Translations under genes and position numbers: made by a program
The notes under the pieces: model-generated
Told to the model about the DNA's origin: nothing
Seen by the model: only the letters and a program-made list of their open reading frames with translations
The model's database searches: none
Shown here: piece by piece, positions 22,466 to 30,325 of the stretch
How the letters are laid out: every line of letters begins with the position of its first letter
Position numbering within the stretch: the stretch's first letter is position 1
Origin: Paraktedonobacter sp035294465
Lineage (GTDB): Bacteria; Chloroflexota; Ktedonobacteria; Ktedonobacterales; Ktedonobacteraceae
Direction of reading: 5' to 3'
Assembly: GCA_035294465.1 (NCBI GenBank)
Contig: DATGKW010000009.1
Location: forward strand, 1 to 34,659
Length of the DNA stretch: 34,659 nucleotides

Positions 22466-23629
22466 ATGTCCATGACATCATTATCACAGTCACGCATACA
22501 CATAACCCCAGGCAAACTCGATCTGCTGGGGCTGAGCCTGGCCCAGCTACAGCAGTGGCTGGCAGAACACGGAGAGCCAGCGTTTCGCGCCAAACAGATC
22601 TATAGCTGGCTTTATGAGCATCTGGCAACCGATTTCGCCCAGATGAGCAATCTGCCAAAAGCCTTACGCGAGCAGCTGGCGGCAGAGGCTTGCATCGGGC
22701 CGTTGATTGTGCGCAGCGAGCTACACTCGAAGGATGACCGCACGCGGAAGATCCTGCTGGAGCTTGCAGATGGCAAGCTGGTCGAGTCGGTCTTAATGCT
22801 CTACCCACCGCTGGGAGAGAGCAGCGAGCGGGCTACAGTCTGCGTCTCTTCGCAGGCAGGCTGCGCGTATGGCTGCACCTTCTGCGCTACCGGCCAGATG
22901 GGCTTTGATCGCCACCTCAGCGCGGGCGAGATCGTCGCCCAGGTCCTCTACTTTGCCCGCGAGTTGCGAGCTGCTCCCTGGGCTGCACAAGGATTGCCCG
23001 GCAGCAAGCCAATCGATCACATTACGAATATCGTCCTGATGGGTATGGGCGAGCCGCTGCACAATTACGAGAACGTCCTGCGAGCGCTACGCATCCTCAA
23101 CAGTCCTGAGGGCTTCCGCCTCGGCGCGCGCCACATGACCGTCTCTACCGTTGGCCTGGTCCCGGCCATTCGCAAGCTGAGTCAGGAACAACTTCAGGTC
23201 AACCTGGCCATCTCGCTGCACGCTCCTACCGATGAGCTGCGCAGCACGACCATGCCAATCAATCGCAAGTATCCCCTGAAAGAGCTGCTGGCAGCGTGCC
23301 AGGACTATATCGCAGCCACACGCCGCCAGGTCACTTTTGAATATGTTCTGCTGGCCAGCATCAACGATACACCCGAACATGCCCACCGGCTGGGCGAACT
23401 CCTGGCTCCCCTGCGCCAGTTCGCGCACGTCAACTGTATCCCCGTCAACGCCACCTCCGCCGATTATAAGCCGTCTTCTGGAGAGACCATTCGCGCTTTC
23501 CGCGCCATTCTGAGCCAGCATGGCGTGAGCAACAGCGTGCGTGCTGAGCGAGGCGACGATATTGCCGCAGCCTGCGGCCAACTGCGCACACGTTTCGAGA
23601 ATCACAAAAAAGCACAGGCGCTTCCCTGA
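22466..23629 (+). CDS. rlmN: 23S rRNA/tRNA (adenine-C2) methyltransferase RlmN
   Basis: A radical-SAM enzyme that methylates C2 of A2503 in 23S rRNA and of A37 in some tRNAs. The cluster motif CAYGCTFC gives C133, C137 and C140. The methyl-carrying cysteine pair is also present: C126 in VCVSSQAGC and C370 in DDIAAACGQL. MGMGEPLHNYENVL and the SAM-binding ISLHAPTDELR are typical. Length 387 is normal. The first ATG (22466) is used here; a second ATG two codons on cannot be excluded. It converges on rpmB, whose terminator lies inside its last codons. Confidence 0.96.
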   Translation: MSMTSLSQSRIHITPGKLDLLGLSLAQLQQWLAEHGEPAFRAKQIYSWLYEHLATDFAQMSNLPKALREQLAAEACIGPLIVRSELHSKDDRTRKILLELADGKLVESVLMLYPPLGESSERATVCVSSQAGCAYGCTFCATGQMGFDRHLSAGEIVAQVLYFARELRAAPWAAQGLPGSKPIDHITNIVLMGMGEPLHNYENVLRALRILNSPEGFRLGARHMTVSTVGLVPAIRKLSQEQLQVNLAISLHAPTDELRSTTMPINRKYPLKELLAACQDYIAATRRQVTFEYVLLASINDTPEHAHRLGELLAPLRQFAHVNCIPVNATSADYKPSSGETIRAFRAILSQHGVSNSVRAERGDDIAAACGQLRTRFENHKKAQALP

Positions 23630-23641
23630 TAGCGTCTGTGC
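23612..23641 (-). terminator. rpmB terminator inside the 3' end of rlmN
   Basis: An 11-bp stem (23612-23622 with 23631-23641, one G-U pair) with an 8-base loop. On the minus strand it is followed at once by TTTTTTG, the form of an intrinsic terminator, about 30 bases after the rpmB stop. It covers the last rlmN codons and its stop (23627-23629). On the plus strand the run after the stem is poor. Confidence 0.8.
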
Positions 23642-23669
23642 CTCTTTACCTCAGGAAAAAGCTTCTAGT

Positions 23670-23864
23670 CTAGCGTGCCTTTGGCAGCTTACTCATCGTG
23701 CGCAGGCAACGAGTGCAGATATTCACTGTGCGCGTCGCGCCGTTGATTTCCAGGCGGCGGCGATGCACGTTCAGCACAAAGCGGCGGCGAGTGCGGCGCT
23801 GCGAAAAGCTGACATTGTTTCCATACATCGGCTTACGCTCACATATTTCACAACGACCTGACAT
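23670..23864 (-). CDS. rpmB: 50S ribosomal protein L28
   Basis: A 64-residue basic protein of the large subunit. The start MSGRCEICERKPMYGNNVSF and the C-terminal VNICTRCLRTMSKLPK provide two CxxC pairs, so this is the zinc-binding form of L28 rather than the cysteine-free one. GGGAGG lies a few bases upstream of the ATG. It diverges from asp23, as in several Firmicutes where rpmB borders yloU. Confidence 0.95.
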   Translation of the reverse strand: MSGRCEICERKPMYGNNVSFSQRRTRRRFVLNVHRRRLEINGATRTVNICTRCLRTMSKLPKAR

Positions 23865-24121
23865 TTGAACGTTCCTCCCTCTTCTTATGGCAGAGCATGA
23901 TCACTGCCCTTCTCTTGTATCTCTGGCCCCGTCTCTTGACTATCCAGGGGACCTATGATATGTTCTTTCCAACCTGTTTTTCTATCTCAGATAAAAATAG
24001 CTCTAAGAAGAAAAGCTATCGCCTGGCAACGCCCGAATCAATAGGCAAACCTGAGCGAGCACGCCCTGCGAGTATATCATGTCGGCCTCGCTTTGGCAAG
24101 TGTGAAAGAGGCAAGCCACGT

Positions 24122-24517
24122 ATGTCAAGAAAACCTGCCGCCATCCAGCCCCGACAGGGAGCGCGTCCTCTGGGCAAGATCGAAGTACTACCAAATGCTA
24201 TCCACAGCATCGCAGTACGCGCGATTACCGAGTGCTATGGGGTGGTGGGTATTACCGCGCCGCGCCTGCATAATGGGCGAGCAGTGCTGTTGCCACCGGA
24301 GCAATGTAACCAGGGTGTGCGGGTCCATCTGGTGGACGAGCAGATTATCATTGAGGTCTATGTCGCGCTGGAGTATGGCCTGCGGATCACAGAGATCGCG
24401 CATAATATTATGAGCAGCGTTAAATTTTCGATAGAGAAAATGCTTGGCACACCAGTCTCGCAGGTCAATGTTAACGTGCAGGGTCTGGGCGATGTAACAG
24501 AGCATACCAATACATAA
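24122..24517 (+). CDS. Asp23/Gls24 (YloU-like) family protein
   Basis: A 131-residue member of the Asp23/Gls24 envelope-stress family (DUF322). The core reads LGKIEVLPNAIHSIAVRAIT, ECYGVVGITAPRL, then GVRVHLVDEQIIIEVYVALEYGLRI and VSQVNVNVQGL. I start at ATG 24122, which follows AAAGAGGC; a longer frame to 23897 has an unlikely composition. The gene precedes fakA by 54 bases, the same order as yloU-yloV in Bacillus, which supports a shared role at the membrane or in lipid supply. In staphylococci Asp23 proteins gather at the membrane; here there is no membrane helix. Confidence 0.88.
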   Translation: MSRKPAAIQPRQGARPLGKIEVLPNAIHSIAVRAITECYGVVGITAPRLHNGRAVLLPPEQCNQGVRVHLVDEQIIIEVYVALEYGLRITEIAHNIMSSVKFSIEKMLGTPVSQVNVNVQGLGDVTEHTNT

Positions 24518-24531
24518 CGGAAAAACGCGGG

Positions 24532-24558
24532 AATAGTCCGATCCAGGATTGGACTATT
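24532..24558 (+). other. Hairpin between asp23 and fakA
   Basis: An 8-bp perfect stem (24532-24539 with 24551-24558, loop 11) placed just before the GGGAG ribosome site of fakA. It has no T-run, so a processing or mRNA-stability element is more likely than a terminator. This is inference from sequence alone. Confidence 0.45.
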
Positions 24559-24571
24559 TGTGGGAGCCACC

Positions 24572-26266
24572 ATGCAGGATCAAACATCACGCCCTCCATT
24601 ACGCACGGCGCGCGCTTTTCCCCGGCGCATCAGCGTTTTTGATGGCCAGGATCTCAAAAAAGCGCTGCTGGCCGGAGCTGTCTGGCTGGAAGAGCACCGT
24701 GAACAGATCAACGCACTCAATGTCTTTCCAGTGCCCGATGGCGATACAGGCTCGAATATGTCCAAGACTATGCAGGCGGCCGTTAAGGAGATCGAGAACA
24801 GCAGCGAGACTTCCGCCAGCGTTATTGCGGCCAAACTGGCTCACGGAGCACTATTAGGAGCGCGCGGCAACTCTGGCGTGATCCTTTCGCAAATTTTGCG
24901 CGGTCTGGCCCTGGGTCTGGACAAGAAAACAACGTTTACCGCTCCCGACCTGGCCGCCGCCATGCAGGAAGCCCAGCGCCTGGCCTATCGCGCGGTAATC
25001 AAGCCTGTCGAGGGCACAATCCTGACAGTCGTGCGCGAGACAGCAGAAGCCGCGCGGATTAGCGCGGAACGAGGTGACGACCTGGTTGGCCTGCTGCAAG
25101 AAATGGTCACAGCAGCCAGGCAGTCTGTATTGCGCACACCCGATCTCCTGCCCACGCTCAAACAGGCGGGTGTGGTTGACTCAGGCGGGCAGGGTTTCTG
25201 CTTCGTTCTCGAAGGCATCTGGCGCTATATACGCGGGGAGGCAGGCGCACTTACCCTCCCGGCATCTGCAAGCGAGCGCGCCGCGCACGAGACCAAAAAA
25301 GGCATGGTAACAGTTGATGAAGAGTTCGGTTACGAAGTCGTTTTCCTGTTGCGTGGCGAGAAGCTGGACGTTGAAAAGATTCGTTCGACGATTATCGAGA
25401 TGGGGGGCGTCTCCACGGTAGTCGCGGGCGATGAAAAGATGCTCAAGGTCCACACGCATACAGAATGGCCGGGCAAGATCCTCGATTATGGCGTCAGCCT
25501 GGGCAGCTTGCTCGACATCAATATCGAGAATCTTCAAGAACAGAGCCTTGCCTACGCTGCCGAGAGCGCCGCAGAGCACGCCGGCAGCCAGATCACAGAG
25601 CCGGAGAAACTTCCCATTGCCACCGTAGCCGTAGTTGCGGGCGACGGTTTTGTCGAGGTCTTCAAGGGCCTGGGCGTCAGTGCCATCGTCTCAGGTGGGC
25701 AAACAATGAATCCCAGCACCGAAGAGTTGTTAGAAGCCGTCAAGAGCGTCCCCTCTGATAAAGTCATCCTCCTGCCCAATAACAGTAATGTCATTCTGAG
25801 CGCGCGCCAGGTCGCCAACCTGACCGAGAAGGAAGTCTATACCGTTCCCACCGAGACCATGCCCCAGGGGATTGCCGCGTTAACCGGCTTTAATTTCGAG
25901 GCTGACTTTGAGACCAACTGTAAGGTTATGACAGAGGCAGCTCGCAGCGTTCAGACGGCGGAGATTACTACCGCTGTGCGTTCGGTACAGATGGGTAATG
26001 TGCGTGTACGTGAGGGGGATTGTATCGGCATCGTCAATGGTGATCTGGCCATTGCCGGGCCGGATCGCGAACATGTGCTCGACGAAACATTAAAGCGTAT
26101 GCAGATCGAGCAATTGGAGGTCGTCACGCTCTACTTTGGCGAGGGAGTTACCAAGCAGGAGGCGGAAGAAACGGCCAGGCGCATCAAAAGTCGCTATTCA
26201 CACCTTGAAATTCAAGTGGTCAATGGCGGCCAGGCCTATTATGCCTATATTGTTTCAGCAGAATAA
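24572..26266 (+). CDS. fakA: DAK2-domain fatty acid kinase subunit FakA (YloV)
   Basis: FakA phosphorylates a fatty acid held by a DegV-type FakB protein so that it can enter phospholipid synthesis. The N-terminal DhaL-like ATP site is clear: NVFPVPDGDTGSNMSKTM (near residue 50) and HGALLGARGNSGVILSQ. The middle has VDSGGQGFCFVLEG, and the C-terminal domain contains HTEWPGKILDYG and VVAGDGFVEVFKGLG. From ATG 24572 (after GGGAG) the length is 564, usual for the family; GTG at 24560 is an alternative. It is followed by degV after 79 bases, placing kinase and carrier together. Confidence 0.9.
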   Translation: MQDQTSRPPLRTARAFPRRISVFDGQDLKKALLAGAVWLEEHREQINALNVFPVPDGDTGSNMSKTMQAAVKEIENSSETSASVIAAKLAHGALLGARGNSGVILSQILRGLALGLDKKTTFTAPDLAAAMQEAQRLAYRAVIKPVEGTILTVVRETAEAARISAERGDDLVGLLQEMVTAARQSVLRTPDLLPTLKQAGVVDSGGQGFCFVLEGIWRYIRGEAGALTLPASASERAAHETKKGMVTVDEEFGYEVVFLLRGEKLDVEKIRSTIIEMGGVSTVVAGDEKMLKVHTHTEWPGKILDYGVSLGSLLDINIENLQEQSLAYAAESAAEHAGSQITEPEKLPIATVAVVAGDGFVEVFKGLGVSAIVSGGQTMNPSTEELLEAVKSVPSDKVILLPNNSNVILSARQVANLTEKEVYTVPTETMPQGIAALTGFNFEADFETNCKVMTEAARSVQTAEITTAVRSVQMGNVRVREGDCIGIVNGDLAIAGPDREHVLDETLKRMQIEQLEVVTLYFGEGVTKQEAEETARRIKSRYSHLEIQVVNGGQAYYAYIVSAE

Positions 26267-26345
26267 AGGTATTTCAGAGGAAGGAAACATCCGGTTCTTA
26301 ATCCTTTTCATTTCTATTTTCCTGGCACCAGGAGGACTCATTAGT

Positions 26346-27200
26346 ATGGTTGTTCGCATTGTCACCGACAGTACCGCCGATCTCCCAAAGGAGGTAGCGC
26401 GGGACCTGGGGATCACCGTTGTACCGCTTACCGTTTTCTTTGGCGATGACGCTTATCTCGATGGAGTAGACCTCGATAATGCTGGCTTTTATCAAAAGCT
26501 GGCCAGCAGCAAGGAGCTTCCACGCACTTCCCAGCCATCCCCGGCCGCCTTCCAGGAGGCGTTTCAGGCTTTGATCGACGAGGGAGCCGAGGCTATTCTT
26601 TCGATCCACCTCTCCTCAAAACTGAGCGGTACTTATCAATCAGCCTGCGCCGCCCGTGATTCGCTATCCGAGGCTGCCAGCAACACACCGATTGAAATCA
26701 TCGATTCGCTCAGCATCAGCGTTGGTATGAACTATGCGATCTTGAACGCAGCTCGTATGGCGCACGAGGGTAAAAATCTGGCAGAATTGAAAGCCTACGT
26801 CGAGGATACCCTCTCACGTACCAGTATACTGGCTGTGCTGGACACCCTGGAGTACATCAGGCGCGGCGGGCGCATCGGTGGGGCCAGCGCGCTGCTTGGC
26901 AATATGCTCAGCTTCAAACCGATTGTCTCGTTAAAAGACGGTGAGGTGATCCCCCTCGAACGGCCGCGTACACGCGGCAAAGCCTACGCTCGCATCGCCC
27001 AGATGCTGAGTGAAGCAGGAGCAATCGAGTACGTAGGAATCGCCCAATCGAATGATGAGGTTGGTCAGCAACTTAGCCAGGCCGTTAGGGAGGTCTACAA
27101 GGGTGAGCTTCCCATCTATCGTCTTGGCGCGGTACTTGGCACCCATACCGGGCCAGGAACCGCAGCAATTGCCATGGTGAAAGCCAGGACAGGCACCTGA
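26346..27200 (+). CDS. degV: DegV family fatty-acid-binding protein (FakB-like)
   Basis: DegV/FakB proteins bind a fatty acid in a buried tunnel and present its head group to FakA. The start MVVRIVTDSTADLP is diagnostic, then TVVPLTVFFGDDAYLDG, RTSQPSPAAFQEAF, LSSKLSGTYQSA with the Ser/Thr contacts, LEYIRRGGRIGG and the closing GTHTGPGTAAIA. Length is 284, normal. AGGAGG stands 10 bases before ATG 26346; an earlier in-frame start (26136) lies inside fakA and is not real. Being directly downstream of fakA suggests the two are one functional unit. Confidence 0.93.
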   Translation: MVVRIVTDSTADLPKEVARDLGITVVPLTVFFGDDAYLDGVDLDNAGFYQKLASSKELPRTSQPSPAAFQEAFQALIDEGAEAILSIHLSSKLSGTYQSACAARDSLSEAASNTPIEIIDSLSISVGMNYAILNAARMAHEGKNLAELKAYVEDTLSRTSILAVLDTLEYIRRGGRIGGASALLGNMLSFKPIVSLKDGEVIPLERPRTRGKAYARIAQMLSEAGAIEYVGIAQSNDEVGQQLSQAVREVYKGELPIYRLGAVLGTHTGPGTAAIAMVKARTGT

Positions 27201-27252
27201 GTAAAACCCTTGGGAATTTTGGAAAAATCCTGGCGAAAGAAGCTGCTAGCCA

Positions 27253-27282
27253 TTGACGTACAGTCGAATAGCAACGTACAAT
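27253..27282 (+). promoter_or_regulatory. Promoter of the small hypothetical gene pair
   Basis: TTGACG (27253-27258) and TACAAT (27277-27282) with an 18-base spacer, directed at the genes at 27410 and 27670. The predicted transcription start is near 27289, giving a leader of about 120 bases. Confidence 0.6.
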
Positions 27283-27291
27283 AATACGTAA

Positions 27292-27335
27292 GGGAATTCC
27301 AGTTTGTTGGTAAAACGACAAACCGCACAATTCCC
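27292..27335 (+). promoter_or_regulatory. Nested hairpin in the leader RNA
   Basis: Outer arms GGGAATT (27292-27298) and AATTCCC (27329-27335) enclose an inner stem GTTTGT/ACAAAC (27302-27307 with 27318-27323, loop 10). It starts within a few bases of the predicted transcription start. No known riboswitch class is recognised. Confidence 0.45.
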
Positions 27336-27368
27336 ATAGAGAGTCGTACCACGAGGACAGAAATCAAA

Positions 27369-27401
27369 ATGAGCGTGCTTAGAACACATTTTGAAAGGTA
27401 G
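27369..27401 (+). CDS. Possible 10-codon upstream ORF
   Basis: ATG at 27369 with a weak GAGGA site upstream reads MSVLRTHFER and stops with TAG at 27399-27401. The stop lies within the AGGTAGGA ribosome site of the next gene, so its translation could affect that gene. It is small enough to occur by chance. Confidence 0.25.
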   Translation: MSVLRTHFER

Positions 27402-27409
27402 GAACGACT

Positions 27410-27655
27410 GTGGGAATGTTACGGGTAATGTCACGGCGAGGCGATGACCGCGTAACCTGGGATCAGCAGAGAGCTTTGCTAGGTGATCCCGAAGCAGTCG
27501 CGGCCATACGCGAGGCGGAGCGCATTTTTGCACAGGAACGAGCCAGAGGGGCAACGGCATTTCGCGTGAGTCCTGGAAGGTCTCCGGAGCGCATTGAACA
27601 GTTCGACGCGACAGCCGAACAGATCGTTATGGTTCCGCGAGTTGTTGGCGGCTAA
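27410..27655 (+). CDS. Small hypothetical protein
   Basis: An 81-residue hydrophilic protein that I do not recognise. GTG at 27410 follows AGGTAGGA; ATG two codons on (27416) is an alternative. The charged first half (MSRRGDDRVTWDQQRALLGD, then EAVAAIREAERIFAQERARG) predicts helices, and the second half (TAFRVSPGRS to EQIVMVPRVVGG) looks beta-rich. No membrane segment or signal is present. The next gene starts 14 bases on, so they likely form a pair. The coding look is good (biased third positions, strong ribosome site). Confidence 0.65.
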   Translation: MGMLRVMSRRGDDRVTWDQQRALLGDPEAVAAIREAERIFAQERARGATAFRVSPGRSPERIEQFDATAEQIVMVPRVVGG

Positions 27656-27669
27656 GCGAGGGCGCTCAG

Positions 27670-28095
27670 GTGTTTACCACCCTGGAGTGGCTCGTTATTC
27701 TAGCGGCTATTTCTCCGGTGGTCTGGCTCGTTGTGCAGCCATACCTGAGAGGCTGGTCGCGTGCTGACCGGCGAGCGACTCATTTGCTTCGCGATGTACT
27801 TACTCCTGAGCAATGGCATCAAGTACTCTGGCACGGCTATCTGGAGGTGCCAAGCCCCAGTGCGCAGGGCCGTGTTTACCGGGTGCCACGTGCAAGGGGA
27901 GCTTTTGTCCAGGTAATAGAAAATGGCAAAGCAGTGATGCGTCTCTGTGTGCAGCCAGTTGAACGCCTGCCTGAGGCAGATATACTCCTGCTCCACAAGC
28001 TTATGATCGAAGCCAACGAAGAGCATTACCTACAAAAAGCGAACAAGTACCTCTGCGTTGATCAACCATTTTCGTCGATTCACCCGGATGAATAA
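27670..28095 (+). CDS. Hypothetical protein with N-terminal membrane anchor
   Basis: A 141-residue protein of unknown family. A single hydrophobic helix (about 4-25, LEWLVILAAISPVVWLVV) is followed by a basic cytoplasmic-like region (YLRGWSRADRRATHLLRDVL) and a compact soluble domain with QWHQVLWHGYLEVPSP, YRVPRARGAFVQVI and a C-terminal helix. Start GTG at 27670 has GAGGG about 10 bases before. It is the second gene of the pair with 27410. A hairpin follows its stop. Confidence 0.65.
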   Translation: MFTTLEWLVILAAISPVVWLVVQPYLRGWSRADRRATHLLRDVLTPEQWHQVLWHGYLEVPSPSAQGRVYRVPRARGAFVQVIENGKAVMRLCVQPVERLPEADILLLHKLMIEANEEHYLQKANKYLCVDQPFSSIHPDE

Positions 28096-28107
28096 ATCAT
28101 ACTTCAG

Positions 28108-28146
28108 GGGATGGAGCGATTCCCGCAGGGTGTGTCGCTCTATCCC
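28108..28146. terminator. Hairpin between convergent genes
   Basis: A 12-bp stem (28108-28119 with 28135-28146, one G-U pair, 15-base loop) in the 62-base gap between the stops of the hypothetical membrane protein and the DUF3090 gene. No T-run follows on either strand; probably a bidirectional 3'-end element. Confidence 0.55.
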
Positions 28147-28157
28147 GCATTTGCCGA

Positions 28158-28766
28158 TTATTCATCTTCGTTTTCCTCGTTGTCTTCTTCGCCCTTGAGC
28201 ACCTGAATGATCTCTCGGTGCCCATTCTGCTTAATGCAGGCATGCGGACCCCCGTCAAGCGGGGTATGACAAAGAGGACAAACGGGCCGCCCGCTGTTGA
28301 GCAGAAACGTGATGCGGCTGGTTAAACTCTGCGCCTGTTCGATGGTGAATAAAAAGGACAGAGCTTCCTCGGAACGAAGAGAGAGTTGGGGCTCGCCACT
28401 CTCGTCTGCCACAATATCAAAGGGAACGGCGGTCAGGCTGAACGCATCCTGCTCTCCATCGAAGGTCAGGCGCAGTTGTCCCACCTGAAAATCATAATCC
28501 GGCGGCAGAGGAAAATCATCTGGCATACCTTCGCCAGCGGGAGCAAGGCCACCAGCGCGCGCCTCCGTGCGCAGAATACGCCCTTCGGACACTTGAGCCA
28601 GAATACGGTCAATAATCAGAGAAAGATTGAGCAGTTGCTCCTTCTCCATCCATAAAATGGCCGAAGATCTCCTCGTGCGCGCAAACAGGCGGAAGCGGCG
28701 CTGGCCTGGCTGGCCAAGCGCTTCTGCACTCACAATTTCTGCCGTTCCCAGATCTCTCATACTCAT
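28158..28766 (-). CDS. DUF3090 (TIGR03847-like) family protein
   Basis: A 202-residue protein matching the DUF3090 pattern known mainly from Actinobacteria and Chloroflexota. Signs are EALGQPGQRRFRLFARTRR near the start, LWMEKEQLLNLSLIIDRIL, the middle DYDFQVGQLRLTFDGEQD and the metal-knuckle-like C-terminal block PVCPLCHTPLDGGPHACIKQ followed by NGH. The tail is highly acidic. Start at ATG 28764-28766, which follows GAGGGGGAT; an upstream frame to 28892 overlaps the dehydrogenase and is not credible. In Actinobacteria relatives often neighbour a histidine phosphatase gene; here one lies 9 kb away. Biochemical role unknown. Confidence 0.78.
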   Translation of the reverse strand: MSMRDLGTAEIVSAEALGQPGQRRFRLFARTRRSSAILWMEKEQLLNLSLIIDRILAQVSEGRILRTEARAGGLAPAGEGMPDDFPLPPDYDFQVGQLRLTFDGEQDAFSLTAVPFDIVADESGEPQLSLRSEEALSFLFTIEQAQSLTSRITFLLNSGRPVCPLCHTPLDGGPHACIKQNGHREIIQVLKGEEDNEENEDE

Positions 28767-28794
28767 CAGAAGATTATCCCCCTCTATCGGATAA

Positions 28795-29778
28795 TTAATA
28801 CCCGCGCGCAGGATCAAAGCGATTGAACAAAGGTTCTCCGGCCCGGTAACGCCGGAGGTTATCGGCGAATAATGCCGCCAGGCGCGTCTCATAATGAACG
28901 CTCACGCCTGAGATATGGGGAGTCAAGATCACATTGGGCATTCCATAAAGCGGGCTGTTCGAGGGCAAAGGCTCAATCTGGGCAACATCTAATCCCGCCC
29001 CGCCAATCCAGCCTTCGCGCAGTGCTCTAATCAGCGCCTGCTCGTCAACGACGCGCCCACGCGCAATATTCACCAGATAGGCATTTGATTTCATCGTTCG
29101 CAGTTCGGCTTCGCCGATCAACAGCTCCGTTTCAGCGGTTAAAGGAACCGCCAGCACAACGTAGTCGGACTGCCCCAACAATTCGTGCAAATGGCGTGGG
29201 GAGTAACTCACGTCGAGGTCAGGATCGGTGGCCTCTTCATCGAGAAAAGAGCGCCGAATGCCCAGCACGCGCATGCCAAAGGCGTGCCCCAGTTGTGCGA
29301 TTCTGCGCCCGATACTGCCCATACCAACCACGCCCAGCGTCTGGCCCGCCAGTTCGCGCCCACCCAGATTATACCAGCCGGCGCTCCTGGCCCAGACATG
29401 GCTATCCTGCAAACGTACCATCTGCGGCCAGTTCCAGTTAAACATCAGCATGCTGCCAAAAACATACTCGCTAATCGTAGTCGCGTGAATCCCTGTAGCG
29501 GTGGTCACGATTACCCGGCTCTCTACGTCCAGAAGCCCGCTATCGCGCAGGCCATCAACGCCCGCTCCTGGATATTGCAACCAGCGCAAATGGGGCGCTA
29601 GCTCACGCCAGTTGCCGGGGACCGAAAAAGAACACAAAATTTCTGCCTCTGGTAATTGCGCGATCAGCTCTTCCTGGCTGGCCACACAAACTACCTCTGA
29701 AGCAGCAGCTTCTTGCAACAGTTGTACTGACGTGGGAGTAAAACGATAGGTACTCACCACTTTCAAATCCGTAGACAC
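28795..29778 (-). CDS. D-2-hydroxyacid dehydrogenase (NAD-dependent)
   Basis: A 327-residue member of the D-isomer-specific 2-hydroxyacid dehydrogenase family that interconverts a 2-oxoacid and its D-hydroxyacid. The Rossmann fold has VVGMGSIGRRIAQLGHAFGM (near 150-170), and the catalytic residues appear as Arg in NIARGRVVDEQAL, Glu in QIEPLP and His in LTPHISG. GATTISEY-like THATTISEYVFG precedes. Start GTG at 29776-29778 has GGAG upstream. It follows the SUI1 gene by 43 bases and precedes DUF3090 by 28, forming a three-gene operon. Substrate cannot be determined; the family includes glyoxylate, lactate and phosphoglycerate enzymes. Confidence 0.9.
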   Translation of the reverse strand: MSTDLKVVSTYRFTPTSVQLLQEAAASEVVCVASQEELIAQLPEAEILCSFSVPGNWRELAPHLRWLQYPGAGVDGLRDSGLLDVESRVIVTTATGIHATTISEYVFGSMLMFNWNWPQMVRLQDSHVWARSAGWYNLGGRELAGQTLGVVGMGSIGRRIAQLGHAFGMRVLGIRRSFLDEEATDPDLDVSYSPRHLHELLGQSDYVVLAVPLTAETELLIGEAELRTMKSNAYLVNIARGRVVDEQALIRALREGWIGGAGLDVAQIEPLPSNSPLYGMPNVILTPHISGVSVHYETRLAALFADNLRRYRAGEPLFNRFDPARGY

Positions 29779-29821
29779 TCTCAGTCACTCCTTCTATCAT
29801 CAAGCAAGAGTTACTTTCTTC

Positions 29822-30178
29822 TCAACCGCCAGCACGCTTGACTTTGTAGCCCAGGCTGGTTAATTTCGTGATAAGTTTATCGCAGTGGTCGCCCTGGATC
29901 TCAATATTTCCATCTTTGACCGTTCCTCCAGAGCCGCAGAATTTTTTGAGCTGCTGCGCCAGCGCGGCCAGATCGGATTCGCTGCTATTTATCCCACGAA
30001 TGACGGTCACGGTCTTCCCTCCACGCTGTTTGCGGTCGCGCATCACGCGCACAATTCCATCGCTTTTGCGCTCAGCATTCGCGGGTTGGCCGCACCGGCA
30101 CCTGTTATATGGCAACCCACATGTGGGGCAGTTTGTAATCCGCCCGCTTTCCGTCGAATAGACCAGACGATCTTGCAT
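29822..30178 (-). CDS. SUI1/eIF1-like translation factor (YciH family)
   Basis: A 118-residue protein related to eukaryotic/archaeal eIF1 and bacterial YciH, which can edit start-site choice. The N-terminal part has a Cys cluster (NCPTCGLPYNRCRCGQ, about 16-31), unlike E. coli YciH whose start differs. The SUI1 core runs from RKQRGGKTVTVIRGI through LAALAQQLKKFCGSGGTVKD and GNIEIQGDHCDKLITKLTSL. ATG at 30176-30178. Promoter just upstream (30214-30222). It heads a short operon with the dehydrogenase and DUF3090. Why it is linked to those is not evident. Confidence 0.9.
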   Translation of the reverse strand: MQDRLVYSTESGRITNCPTCGLPYNRCRCGQPANAERKSDGIVRVMRDRKQRGGKTVTVIRGINSSESDLAALAQQLKKFCGSGGTVKDGNIEIQGDHCDKLITKLTSLGYKVKRAGG

Positions 30179-30213
30179 AGAATATCCCTCTCATCGCTAA
30201 GGCTACGACCAGT

Positions 30214-30222
30214 ATTGTATCA
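30214..30222 (-). promoter_or_regulatory. Extended -10 promoter of the SUI1 operon
   Basis: On the minus strand TGATACAAT, an extended -10 (TGn before TACAAT), about 36 bases before the SUI1 ATG. A matching -35 is poor, as is common with extended -10 sites. Confidence 0.5.
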
Positions 30223-30325
30223 TAGTTAGCTCAAATGCATTTCCACTTTTCTGATCGTGAGTCGGAATACTCCTGTACAAGAAGAGAGCGTATGTCAGTC
30301 GAAACGAGCATTGAAAGAGGATACC

